From Vreelandella arcis (GTDB taxonomy: Bacteria; Pseudomonadota; Gammaproteobacteria; Pseudomonadales; Halomonadaceae), in the NCBI RefSeq assembly GCF_900103865.1, contig NZ_FNII01000010.1, forward strand, positions 62,001 through 126,000: a stretch of DNA of 64,000 nucleotides. Reading direction: 5' to 3'. Below, in pieces: positions 48,317-56,818 of the stretch. Numbering within the stretch: the stretch's first letter is position 1; each line of letters begins with the position of its first letter. The translations under genes and the position numbers were made by a program. A model generated the notes under the pieces. That model ran no database searches. It had not been told where the DNA came from and saw only the letters and a program-made list of their open reading frames with translations.

Positions 48317-49510
48317 TCAGGGCGTGTCCGCCGCCTGATACAGCTGCCAGTCGTTAGTGGTGATCGGTTGACCGCCCTGCTCGGTCACCACGACGGTGTC
48401 GCTTAAGCCAACGCCCCATTGACCGGGGACGCGCAGGCAGAGGGGCAGATGAAAGACCATGTTGGCTTCAAACGGGCGCATCTGCCCCTTGGCGATATAG
48501 CCTGTGCCTTCCACCCAGCTGGGCGGGAACTGCGCGCCCACGGCGTAGCCAAACACGCCTGAAAAGAACAGCCGGTCACGCTGCGGGTCGAGCAGCGCAT
48601 CGGCGGCACGGGCGGCGTCGTCAAAGGTGTTGCCCGGTCGCATGGCGTCACACAGCGTTTCAAACAGCGCGCGACACAGGTCGCGGGTCGCCGCGTGGGC
48701 TTGGCTGGGAGTACCAGTGATGGCAGTGCGCATCATGGGGGCGGTATAGCGCTGATACGCTGCGCCGAATTCCAGAAAGACCGGTTCATTGGGCTGAATG
48801 ATATGGCGCTTGTGGTTGACGTGAATCACCCCGATACGCGGCCCGCTGGTGACGATGGGTTGCAGACTCATGAATTCGCTGCCGTTGGCGAGCAACGCCT
48901 GGGCGCCTGCAGAGGCGATATCGTTATCGGTCATGCCGGCGCGAATCACCTGGATGGCCGCCTCCAGCCCGGCGGCAGTAATGCGCGCGCTTTCTTTCAG
49001 CATCTCGAGTTCCGCGGGGCGTTTGACGATCCGGATGGCGTCCAGTACCCCACCGGCTTCGCTGAACCGCTGGCGGCCGATGGTTTGCGCCAGCGCCTCC
49101 AGCACGCCGACGCGCAGCCCGCTGCCCCAGCCATCGATGCCGATCTGCTGGCAGGGAGCGAGTAGATCCGCCAGCGGTGTGATGATTTCATCCAGGTTTT
49201 CCCAGCGGTAGCCGATGATCTCATCCACCAGCGCGGTCACCACGGCAGCCCCCGTCTCGATCGAGGCGACCTGAAGGACTAACCGCTCCGGCGTGCAGAC
49301 CAGGCAGGCATGCACTGAGACTTCAAAGGTATGGTAGCCGGTCAGATAATTGATATCGGCCGGGTCAGTGAGCAGCAGCGCGTCTAATCCATGCTCTACC
49401 ATGCCATTGCGCACTTTATCCAAGCGCGCCTGGTATTCGGTAGCGGGAAAAGGCAGCTCACTTTGGGCGAGCGTTTCCGCAAGGGCTTCGCGGTAGTGGT
49501 GGTAATCCAT
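48317..49510 (-). CDS. M24-fold hydrolase without the metal ligands (creatinase/ectoine-hydrolase-like)
   Basis: A 397-residue pita-bread (M24) protein. The N domain includes EYQARLDKVRNGMVEHGLDALLLTDPADINYLTGY and the C domain runs from VKRPAELEMLKESARIT. In place of the two metal Asp residues of aminopeptidases it has FLEFGAAYQRYTAPMMRTA, and the last Glu is replaced in GVGLSDTVVVTEQ. This loss is shared with creatinase and DoeA-type ectoine hydrolase, so a metal-free amidohydrolase is likely. The start at 49510 has GGAGG before it. It is followed upstream on the strand by a TauE permease gene. The substrate is unknown. Confidence 0.75.
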   Translation of the reverse strand: MDYHHYREALAETLAQSELPFPATEYQARLDKVRNGMVEHGLDALLLTDPADINYLTGYHTFEVSVHACLVCTPERLVLQVASIETGAAVVTALVDEIIGYRWENLDEIITPLADLLAPCQQIGIDGWGSGLRVGVLEALAQTIGRQRFSEAGGVLDAIRIVKRPAELEMLKESARITAAGLEAAIQVIRAGMTDNDIASAGAQALLANGSEFMSLQPIVTSGPRIGVIHVNHKRHIIQPNEPVFLEFGAAYQRYTAPMMRTAITGTPSQAHAATRDLCRALFETLCDAMRPGNTFDDAARAADALLDPQRDRLFFSGVFGYAVGAQFPPSWVEGTGYIAKGQMRPFEANMVFHLPLCLRVPGQWGVGLSDTVVVTEQGGQPITTNDWQLYQAADTP

Positions 49511-49579
49511 AACGACCTCCATCAATTGGTAAGGTCAGTATAGGCACCTGCTTTAAGCTCGCTTTTATCTCCCTCAACG

Positions 49580-50320
49580 CTAGCGAGTGAGTAGAAAGAG
49601 CCCTTGCAGGAAATAGAAAACCCCAATACCGGTCACGATCCAGCGCGTCCAGGTGCGAAAGTTGGCATCAGTGAGGCGGTGTAAAATGCTGTTGCCGGTG
49701 TGGGTGCCAAAGATCGCAAACGGCGCCGCTAGCAGCACAATACCCCATTCGCCGGTGCTAAGCGCCATGGCGGCGCCGAGATAGAAGATGATTTTAATGC
49801 TGTGAGCCACTACCTGAATCATTGCCTTGGTCGCCACGACTTGGCGGCGATCCATGCGTGAGCGCACAAAGAAGATATCAATTAGCGGCCCGGAAACCCC
49901 AGCGGCAATCGTTAAACCGCCAGAGGCGATGCCACAGCACAGCGCGTGGCTGGCTCGGTTGGCATCCAGGTGAAACCAGCGCTTGGGCATCCATACCAGA
50001 ATCGGCATTAGGCCAATCAAAATCGATACGCTGGCGGCGTTGGGGCTGTAGTTGAATAGCAGAAGCAGACCAGCAGCACTGAGCACGCCAAGCGTCATAA
50101 AGGCGACGATAGGCCAGGCAATATAGCGCCGCGATAGCCATGCTCGTGATCCATTCGCCGTGAGCTGTATAACCCCGTGCACCGCCATCGCCGTGCCCGC
50201 GGGAAAGATCACCAGTAGAAACCACAGCAAGACTAAGCCGCCTGCCATACCAAACACGCCAGAGAGCATCGAGGTGAAAAACACCACGCTCACCAAGGCA
50301 ATGCCTATCCATAGGCTCAT
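49580..50320 (-). CDS. TauE/SafE-family permease (second copy)
   Basis: A 246-residue membrane protein with about seven to eight hydrophobic segments. The family markers are MLSGVFGMAGGLVLLWFLLVIFPAGTAMAVHG near the N terminus and CGIASGGLTIAAGVSGPLIDIFFVRS at ~130-155. It shares little with the copy at 13992-14732 beyond the fold. It is 69 bases upstream of the M24 gene on the same strand and may move that enzyme's substrate or product, which is inference. Confidence 0.83.
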   Translation of the reverse strand: MSLWIGIALVSVVFFTSMLSGVFGMAGGLVLLWFLLVIFPAGTAMAVHGVIQLTANGSRAWLSRRYIAWPIVAFMTLGVLSAAGLLLLFNYSPNAASVSILIGLMPILVWMPKRWFHLDANRASHALCCGIASGGLTIAAGVSGPLIDIFFVRSRMDRRQVVATKAMIQVVAHSIKIIFYLGAAMALSTGEWGIVLLAAPFAIFGTHTGNSILHRLTDANFRTWTRWIVTGIGVFYFLQGLFLLTR

Positions 50321-50331
50321 AACGTTTTTCC

Positions 50332-51012
50332 TTAACTACGACAGAACGGCCATACCTGATAAAACTTGCGGCACTGGAACTCCGCCTCGCAGCTGTTGAG
50401 CTGCGACTGGTAGCGGCTGGCGCGGGCCGCTACTTGCCGACCGGCACGCAAGACTTGAGGCTTGCCGCGGTAGGTGCCGCGCTGATAGCCCCCTGCGCCC
50501 TCATGGTAGGCGTAGTAAAGGTGCTCGGGGTTATTGAGTGAAATGCCGGTCTGCTCACGCGTGCGTTGGTTGTACCAGCCGATGAAGTCGGTGGCGTGTT
50601 TCATGTGGGTGCGCCGGGCAAACAGACTTCCGGCCTGATCTTCATATTCGCCCCACACGGGATCCTGGGCCTGGGCGTAACCCTTGGCGGAAGACGGGCG
50701 GGGGCCGGGTATAAAACCGAGGTAATATTTGCGGTCCGGACGAACATGGCTGCGAAACGACGATTCCTGCTGAATAAACGACATCTGCGTGGCGATCGGC
50801 GTGCCCCAGGTCTCCGCCGATTCTCTTGCGTAGTCGTACCAGCTTGGCTGCTCGCGGAAAATCTCGCAGATATTGCTTTGATCCTCGGGCGGGTTGGGCG
50901 CGAACGTGGCGCAGCCAGAAAGTAGCAGCACGACACTCAGCGCCGCCCATCGGCGAAGGGTAGCGAAAGCAGGTGAAGCGCTAACGGAAAAACAATCAAC
51001 AGGGCGACGCAT
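50332..51012 (-). CDS. Lytic transglycosylase-type lipoprotein (SLT domain)
   Basis: A 226-residue lipoprotein. The signal ends in the lipobox LLSGC (Cys34). The mature part has an SLT/goose-lysozyme-type core with the catalytic glutamate E83 in MSFIQQESSFRS, then GYAQAQDPVWGEYE and YYAYHEGAGGYQRGTY, the Tyr-rich end of the fold. It should cleave peptidoglycan glycan strands from the outer membrane. Similar proteins are annotated as transglycosylase SLT domain lipoproteins. AAGGAC precedes the ATG. No partner gene is evident. Confidence 0.83.
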   Translation of the reverse strand: MRRPVDCFSVSASPAFATLRRWAALSVVLLLSGCATFAPNPPEDQSNICEIFREQPSWYDYARESAETWGTPIATQMSFIQQESSFRSHVRPDRKYYLGFIPGPRPSSAKGYAQAQDPVWGEYEDQAGSLFARRTHMKHATDFIGWYNQRTREQTGISLNNPEHLYYAYHEGAGGYQRGTYRGKPQVLRAGRQVAARASRYQSQLNSCEAEFQCRKFYQVWPFCRS

Positions 51013-51074
51013 GACAAGTCCTTGTGGATAAGTGCTGATAACGACAGCAGCGTGGTAAGCGTTGTGGCCTGGGC

Positions 51075-52493
51075 CTAGCGCAGTAGCGCTTCCAGGCAGC
51101 GGCGCAGGCGCTGGGACTCGCGCGAAAGCGTTTCACCAGACAGCATGCCCACCCCCAGCACTAGCCCAACGCGCGGATCGTGGCTGGCACACACCGGGCT
51201 CAGCGGGCGCACGATCAGGTGTTCGTTTAACAGCGCCTGGGCGATCTGCACGTCATCGACAGGCGGCTCAAACTCAACGCACAGGCTGATGGCGCTACTC
51301 GGCGGCGAGACGCTACGCACCGACGATAGCGAGCAAAGCTGGTCGTGCAGTACCTGCTGGCGGCCTAGATAATCGCGCTGAATACGCCGACACCAGGCGT
51401 CGAGGTCACCGTCGAAAATAAACTGCGCCAGTACCGCCTGATCAAGCATGCGGCCTTCGCGAAACAGTTCGCTGCGCAGGCGGTTCATCGGCCCCGCCAG
51501 ATGATGCGGTACTACCAGATACCCCAGCCGTAGCCCTGGAAACATCATCTTGGAAAACGAGCCGACCAGCAAGTGGCGCGTTGATTGCGGATCGAACAGC
51601 AGGTTGGTGTGGTCGTCGCGGTCAAATTCGTAGTCATCTTCCACCACGTAGTCGGGCGACAGGGCATCGCACAAACGCTGCTTGTCGGTCGCGCTGGTGG
51701 CGACGCTGAGCGGGTAGTGCTGCGAGCCGGTCAGGTAGGCAAGCCTGGTTTTCCTAGGGGCATCGGGTAATACATGCCCCTGGCCGGGGTGCCAGGCCAC
51801 CATGTTGATGTTTAGCCCTGCAGCGGTAAACACGTTGCGCGCCCCCCAGTAGCAGGGCGACTCCATGGCGACGGTGTCGCCCACATCCGCCAGCGCCATG
51901 GCGCAGAGTTCGATGCCGTTATGGGTGCCGTCTGTGATGATGATCTGCTCGGTGTCGCAGCGAATGTTCCGCCAGCGTTCCAGAAACTCCTTGATGGCGC
52001 GCTTTAAGGGCCCGTAGCCGCCGGTAGAGTAAGACAGCAGTAGGGCGTTTTGAGGCACTGTGACGCTAGCGTAGAGCTGCCGCCATTTACGCATCGGGAA
52101 CTGGGCGATGTCGGGGATTCCCGGCACGAAGGCGCCGCTTTGAACAGTACTCGCACCCGGCCAACGCAACACTCGTTGTGCACGTTTTGATAACTGGACA
52201 CTTGTTGGCGAGGGGGTAGTGGAAGCCTTCGTCCTGCAGCTCCAAGTACCCCGGCCATGGGACGTAGTAAGCAAGCCTTCTTTCAGCAGCGTCGCCACTG
52301 CCAGAGATAGCGTATGCCGAGCAACGCCCAAGGCTAACGCAAGCTGCCGGTGGGACGGCAGGCGAGTTTGATCCGGCCACTCTTGGGTGATCGTGTGCCT
52401 AAGAGCCTGCTCTATGCGTACTTGTTTACTTAAGCGTTCAGGTTGCTGCGCATAGTGTTTTACAAGTTGTTGTAAAGCTGACTGGCCATCCAT
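51075..52493 (-). CDS. MocR/GabR-type transcriptional regulator
   Basis: A 472-residue fusion. Residues ~15-80 are a GntR winged helix (QVRIEQALRHTITQEWPDQTRLPSHRQLALALGVARHTLSLAVATLLKEG). Residues ~115-470 form a fold-type I aminotransferase domain with YSTGGYGPLKRAIKEFLERWRNI, VEDDYEFDRDD and the PLP lysine in LLVGSFSKMMFPGLRLGYLV. It is divergent from gabD by 140 bases, as GabR is from gabT/gabD elsewhere. It should sense GABA through PLP and activate gabDT. GAGGATAAAA precedes the ATG. Confidence 0.9.
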   Translation of the reverse strand: MDGQSALQQLVKHYAQQPERLSKQVRIEQALRHTITQEWPDQTRLPSHRQLALALGVARHTLSLAVATLLKEGLLTTSHGRGTWSCRTKASTTPSPTSVQLSKRAQRVLRWPGASTVQSGAFVPGIPDIAQFPMRKWRQLYASVTVPQNALLLSYSTGGYGPLKRAIKEFLERWRNIRCDTEQIIITDGTHNGIELCAMALADVGDTVAMESPCYWGARNVFTAAGLNINMVAWHPGQGHVLPDAPRKTRLAYLTGSQHYPLSVATSATDKQRLCDALSPDYVVEDDYEFDRDDHTNLLFDPQSTRHLLVGSFSKMMFPGLRLGYLVVPHHLAGPMNRLRSELFREGRMLDQAVLAQFIFDGDLDAWCRRIQRDYLGRQQVLHDQLCSLSSVRSVSPPSSAISLCVEFEPPVDDVQIAQALLNEHLIVRPLSPVCASHDPRVGLVLGVGMLSGETLSRESQRLRRCLEALLR

Positions 52494-52633
52494 TTTTATC
52501 CTCTCAACGCCTCAGTGCTCTCCATTTTTTCAGTAAAACAGAAAATTGGTCTGGTTGAACAAAAAAGTGGTGCATTCGCCTGTAACCACATTACTGCTAG
52601 CGTGCACGTATTGTTGTTAACCTGGAGAATGTC

Positions 52634-54085
52634 ATGAGCTTTATCGAACAGTGGTTGCACGATGCCGTTCCCGCCCTGGTGGGCGGTGAGTGGCGCGCAG
52701 GCCAGACCACCTTCGCGGTGGATAACCCCGCCACCGGCGAAAGCATTGCCCAGGTGGCCGACATGGGCGCCGACGATGCCCGTGATGCCGTCGCTGCGGC
52801 CTACGACGCGGGCCCCGCTTGGCGTGCCACGCCGGTCAAACAGCGCGCGGCACTGCTACGCCGCTGGTTTGAACTGATCCATGCACATGCCGACGACCTG
52901 GCTCGTCTGATGACGTTGGAGCAGGGCAAGCCGCTGGCGGAAGCCAAGGGAGAAGTCGCCTACGGTGCCTCGTTTATCGAGTTCTTCGCCGAAGAGGCCA
53001 AGCGCATGGCCGGGGAAACCCTGCCCAGCCACGGCGCCGACAAGCGCCTGCTGGTGCTGCGCGAGCCGGTAGGCGTGGTCGCGGCGATCACCCCGTGGAA
53101 CTTTCCGCTGGCGATGATCACCCGCAAGTGCGCCCCGGCCCTGGCCGCCGGCTGCACCGTGGTGATCAAACCCGCCGAAGCCACGCCGCTCACAGCCCTT
53201 GCCGCGGCTTACCTGGCACTGGAAGCGGGTCTGCCCGCGGGCACCATCAACGTGATCACCGCCTCAAAGCCGGCCGAGGTGGGCGATGTGCTGACCTCGG
53301 ATTCGCGGGTGCGCAAAGTCTCGTTTACCGGCTCGACCCCGGTGGGCAAACACCTGCTGGCCCAGTGCGCCAGTACGGTGAAGAAAACCGCCATGGAGCT
53401 GGGCGGCAATGCACCGTTCATCGTCTTTGACGACGCCGATGTGGATGCCGCCGTGGATGGCGCAATCGCCTCCAAATTCCGCAACGCCGGACAAACCTGC
53501 GTATGCACCAACCGTTTTCTGGTGCAGGACGGCATTTACGATGCCTTCGTCGCCAAGCTGACCGAGCGCGTGAACGCATTGAACGTCGGCGACGGCTTGA
53601 CGGAAGGCAGCGTGATCGGCCCGCTAATCAATCAGGCGGCGGTGGATAAGGTGCAGCGCCATATCGATGACGCGCTGAATCACGGGGCAACGCTGATGTG
53701 CGGCGGCAAGCCTCACGCCGCCGGCGAGCGCTTCTTTACCCCGACGGTACTGGCCGACGTCACCACGCAGATGGCGGTGGCCGACGAGGAGACCTTCGGC
53801 CCGGTAGCGCCGGTATTCCGCTTCCAGCGCGATGAAGAGGCCATCCAAATGGCTAACGACACGCCGTTCGGCCTGGCCGCCTACTTCTACGCCACCGACT
53901 ACCGCCGCATCTGGCGCACCATGGAGCAGTTGGAGTACGGCATGGTCGGCGTCAACGAAGGGCTGATCTCCACCGAGCTGGCGCCATTTGGCGGCGTGAA
54001 AGAGTCCGGGTTGGGCCGCGAAGGCTCCCACCACGGGCTCGATGAGTTTACTGAATTGAAGTACGTCTGCGTTGGCGGTTTATAA
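52634..54085 (+). CDS. gabD: Succinate-semialdehyde dehydrogenase GabD
   Basis: A 483-residue NAD(P)-dependent aldehyde dehydrogenase. The catalytic pair is E256 (MELGGNAP) and C289 (AGQTCVC), and K179 is in VVIKPAEATP. The order of motifs and length match GabD, which oxidises succinic semialdehyde to succinate in GABA breakdown. It is followed 9 bases later by gabT, and the divergent GabR-like gene supports the GABA role. TGGAGAATGTC lies before the ATG. Confidence 0.92.
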   Translation: MSFIEQWLHDAVPALVGGEWRAGQTTFAVDNPATGESIAQVADMGADDARDAVAAAYDAGPAWRATPVKQRAALLRRWFELIHAHADDLARLMTLEQGKPLAEAKGEVAYGASFIEFFAEEAKRMAGETLPSHGADKRLLVLREPVGVVAAITPWNFPLAMITRKCAPALAAGCTVVIKPAEATPLTALAAAYLALEAGLPAGTINVITASKPAEVGDVLTSDSRVRKVSFTGSTPVGKHLLAQCASTVKKTAMELGGNAPFIVFDDADVDAAVDGAIASKFRNAGQTCVCTNRFLVQDGIYDAFVAKLTERVNALNVGDGLTEGSVIGPLINQAAVDKVQRHIDDALNHGATLMCGGKPHAAGERFFTPTVLADVTTQMAVADEETFGPVAPVFRFQRDEEAIQMANDTPFGLAAYFYATDYRRIWRTMEQLEYGMVGVNEGLISTELAPFGGVKESGLGREGSHHGLDEFTELKYVCVGGL

Positions 54086-54094
54086 AGGAAAGCG

Positions 54095-55372
54095 ATGATG
54101 ACTAACCAAGAATTGAATGACCTGAAAAACCGCTACGTGGCCAACGGTGCGGCCACGCCGACCACCCAGTTTGCCGAGCACGCGGAAAACGCCGAGCTGT
54201 GGGACGCCGACGGCAACCGCTGGATCGACTTTGCGGGCGGCATTGGCGTGCTGAACCTGGGCCATCGCCACCCGAAAATCGTGGCCGCCGTCGAAGCGCA
54301 GCTCAAGAAAGTCATGCACACCAGCGCGGCGGTGATCTCCTACGCGCCCTACGTGCAGCTATGCCAAAAGCTCTGCGACCTCACCCCGGTACGCGGCCCC
54401 GAGCGCAAGGCGATGCTGGTCAACACCGGTGCCGAAGCGCTTGAAAACGCCGTGAAGATCGCCCGCGCCGCCACTGGCCGTACCGGCATTATCACCTTTG
54501 ACGGCGCCTTCCATGGCCGCACCATGATGACCCTGGCGATGACCGGCAAGGTGCTGCCCTACAAGAACGACTTCGGCCCGATGCCGGGCGATGTGTTCCG
54601 CGCACCTTTCCCGAACCCGCTGCACGGCATCAGCGAAGAGGCGTCCCTTGAAGCCATTCGCACCCTGTTCAAAACCGACATTGCCCCGCACCGCACGGCG
54701 GCCATCGTGATTGAGCCGGTACAAGGCGAAGGCGGTTTCTACATTGCCTCACCGGACTACCTGAAAGCGCTGCGCGCCCTGTGTGACGAACACGGCATTC
54801 TGCTGATCGCTGACGAAGTGCAGTCCGGCTTTGCCCGCACCGGCAAGCTGTTTGCGCTCGAACATAGCGGCGTTGAGGCGGATATTCTCACCACTGCCAA
54901 GAGCCTGGCCAACGGCATGCCGCTTTCGGCGGTGGTCGGCTCCGCCAAGGTGATGGACGCCTCCGGCCCCAACTCCCTAGGCGGCACCTACAGCGGCAAC
55001 CCGCTCTCCTGTGCCGCGGCGCTGGCAGTCATCGAGGCGATCGAGGAAGAGAATATTCTTGAGCGCAGCGAGCAGATGGGCAAGATGCTCGCCGAGCGTT
55101 TCGCGGTATGGGAAGAACGCTTCCCCGCCGTGGCCCACGGCCGCCAGCTCGGCGCCATGGCAGCGTTCGAGCTTCTCGACAGTGACGGTAAGCCGGACGC
55201 GCAGATGACCGGCGCGCTCTGCGCCAAGGCTCGCGAAAAAGGCTTGATCCTGCTTTCATGTGGCTTCTACGGCAACAGCATCCGCATTCTAGTGCCGCTG
55301 ACGGTGTCTGTAGAGGTATTGGAAGAAGGCTTGAGCATTATCGAGCAGTCGCTGGAGGCGCTTAGCGAATAG
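54095..55372 (+). CDS. gabT: 4-aminobutyrate aminotransferase GabT
   Basis: A 425-residue class III PLP aminotransferase that moves the GABA amino group to 2-oxoglutarate, giving succinic semialdehyde for GabD. The PLP lysine is K269 (TTAKSLANGMP). GAFHGRTMMTLAMTG, the EPVQGEGGF motif and the D-E pair in LLIADEVQSGFARTG are typical. Two consecutive ATGs exist (54095 and 54098); AAAGGAAAG before them does not decide. It ends next to a terminator and a remnant of a photolyase gene end. Confidence 0.95.
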   Translation: MMTNQELNDLKNRYVANGAATPTTQFAEHAENAELWDADGNRWIDFAGGIGVLNLGHRHPKIVAAVEAQLKKVMHTSAAVISYAPYVQLCQKLCDLTPVRGPERKAMLVNTGAEALENAVKIARAATGRTGIITFDGAFHGRTMMTLAMTGKVLPYKNDFGPMPGDVFRAPFPNPLHGISEEASLEAIRTLFKTDIAPHRTAAIVIEPVQGEGGFYIASPDYLKALRALCDEHGILLIADEVQSGFARTGKLFALEHSGVEADILTTAKSLANGMPLSAVVGSAKVMDASGPNSLGGTYSGNPLSCAAALAVIEAIEEENILERSEQMGKMLAERFAVWEERFPAVAHGRQLGAMAAFELLDSDGKPDAQMTGALCAKAREKGLILLSCGFYGNSIRILVPLTVSVEVLEEGLSIIEQSLEALSE

Positions 55373-55375
55373 CAT

Positions 55376-55435
55376 CTAAGCGTCATCGAGCCCGCCCTCG
55401 TCAAACAGCGAAAGCTGCTGGCGATGGGCGGGTTT
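55376..55435 (-). pseudogene. Second, stranded copy of the photolyase gene 3' end
   Basis: On the minus strand the frame reads KPAHRQQLSLFDEGGLDDA then TAG. The last residues of the photolyase gene at 57609 are KPANCQQLLLFDEGGLEDM. Fourteen of 19 residues and 48 of 60 bases agree by my count, with several synonymous changes, so this is a relic of coding sequence and not just a similar terminator. It begins 3 bases after gabT. No further photolyase sequence precedes it. Confidence 0.75.
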
Positions 55436-55438
55436 TTT
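55391..55438 (+). terminator. Terminator downstream of gabT
   Basis: CCCGCCC (55391-55397) pairs with GGGCGGG (55426-55432), with an inner CAGC/GCTG stem, and six T follow. It is built from the photolyase-end relic. Confidence 0.75.
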
Positions 55439-55738
55439 ATGGGCGTTGAAATCTCATACCTATGGTGATCATTTGCCCTAATCGCCTTGTGCTAAGCTGG
55501 GTTTGGTAGGTTGGAGCAGAAAATAGCAAGGCAGGTAACCTCCCAACGTGGAGGTGCTGGCAAATTCAGCAGAAGCGTGAGTTTTGGATATGCAACCTGG
55601 TAATAATTAGAAAAAATTATAGATTTTGAAGAGTTTTTCAGGCTGCATTTTTTGGGTGATCATGTCGGCGCGTTCATCCAATCATAGGACACGCTTTCTA
55701 ACACCTTTTAGCTGTAACCAATTAGAAGGATATCGAAG
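55439..55738. other. AT-rich leader of the cassette island
   Basis: Three hundred bases between the gabT terminator and the first island gene. There is a CCTCC/GGAGG hairpin near 55543-55555 and an AT-rich stretch (55600-55640) that could hold a promoter. I find no attI or attC site, no integrase gene and no convincing reading frame. Confidence 0.4.
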
Positions 55739-56740
55739 ATGGGATGGAAAGGAACAGTTCGTTCGATTGGTGCAGCAGTTCGCGCTGCAGAACGAGATGC
55801 GAAAAGAAGACAGCGAGATCTTGAAAGGCAGCAACAGCAATATGCAAAAATGCAAGATCTAGAGCAGGCTACCTATGAAGTGGAAGTCTATGAAAATCAT
55901 ATTGATGTGATTCAATCAACCCACAAAGAGTGCAGCCCTCCAATAGACTGGAATAAAGTTGCTTCATCTAAGCAGCCTATCGAGCCCAAAATGAATAATG
56001 ATGATGAATCGGAGGCGCGTCAATCATTAGAGTCTTATAAGCCTGGGCTTATAGATCGTCTATTCAAGAGAGAAGAAAAGAAAAGAGCGTTTCTTTCCCA
56101 AAAAATTGATGAGGCCATTAAGAAAGATGAGGCTAACTATAAATCTAGTATTTTAAGGTGGGAGAAAGATGTAGAGGAGTGGACAGAAAGTGTAAGCATA
56201 GCTAATGCCCTTTTAGATGGCAAGGCAGAAGCCAAAATTGAAGTAATTGACAATCTCCAGCCATTCTCAGAAATCTCTAATCTCGGATCAAGTTTGTCAA
56301 TCTCTGTCTACGACAATGGGATTTTAGAGGCAACAATAAATGTTCATGGAGCTGAAATAGTACCATCCGAAACAAAAAGTTTGCTTAAAAGCGGTAAGCT
56401 GTCTGTTAAAAATATGCCAAAAGGAAAGTTTAACGAAATATATCAAGACTACGTATGTGGTTGTGTGTTGCGTATAGGTAATGAGTTGTTTTCAGCTATT
56501 CCTGATAATCTTGTTATTGTTACAGCGGTAGACGAGTTGCTTAATTCTAAGACGGGCCATTTAGAAGAAGCCCCAATTTTGTCTGTTGCGATGTCACGTA
56601 GCACGATAGAACGTCTTAATTTGGAAACTATTGACCCATCAGATTCTATGGATAACTTTAAGCATAATATGTCGTTCAAAAAAACTAAGGGCTTCGAGCG
56701 AGTTGCACGTATAGATCCAGAGGGGCTGGATTGTACATAG
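55739..56740 (+). CDS. Integron-cassette protein of unknown function, 333 aa
   Basis: I cannot assign a function. The product is soluble and starts with a highly charged, Gln/Arg-rich coiled coil (~residues 10-50, AAERDAKRRQRDLERQQQQ). A second charged helix follows at ~110-150 (FKREEKKRAFLSQKIDEAIKKDE). The C-terminal half (~180-330) looks like a beta-rich globular domain with a CGC pair in YVCGCVLRIGNELF. GAAGGAT precedes the ATG. Three sampled 60-base lines give 37-43% G+C, well below the neighbours. An attC-like site follows 6 bases after the stop, so it is the gene of a mobile cassette. Confidence 0.75.
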   Translation: MGWKGTVRSIGAAVRAAERDAKRRQRDLERQQQQYAKMQDLEQATYEVEVYENHIDVIQSTHKECSPPIDWNKVASSKQPIEPKMNNDDESEARQSLESYKPGLIDRLFKREEKKRAFLSQKIDEAIKKDEANYKSSILRWEKDVEEWTESVSIANALLDGKAEAKIEVIDNLQPFSEISNLGSSLSISVYDNGILEATINVHGAEIVPSETKSLLKSGKLSVKNMPKGKFNEIYQDYVCGCVLRIGNELFSAIPDNLVIVTAVDELLNSKTGHLEEAPILSVAMSRSTIERLNLETIDPSDSMDNFKHNMSFKKTKGFERVARIDPEGLDCT

Positions 56741-56746
56741 GCCAGC

Positions 56747-56818
56747 AGCTAACAAGGCCATCAACTTGACCGTGGACTTACGCTGCGATTCAGGCGGCAA
56801 ATTATGGCGGCGTTAAAG
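56747..56818 (+). other. attC-like integron recombination site 1
   Basis: A 72-base imperfect palindrome directly after the 333-aa gene. The outer arm TAAC-AAG-GCCAT (56750-56761) is mirrored by ATGGC-GGC-GTTA (56804-56815): the R and L boxes pair and the 3-base spacers do not, as in attC. Pairing continues inward (CAACTTG with CAAATT) once one extrahelical base is allowed, another attC hallmark. The core reads GTTAAAG, one base off GTTRRRY. Confidence 0.8.

Noticed and set aside
48317-49510. Calling the M24 protein ectoine hydrolase DoeA outright
   Set aside because: It shares the loss of metal ligands, but the N domain differs and no doeB, doeX or other ectoine genes lie beside it.
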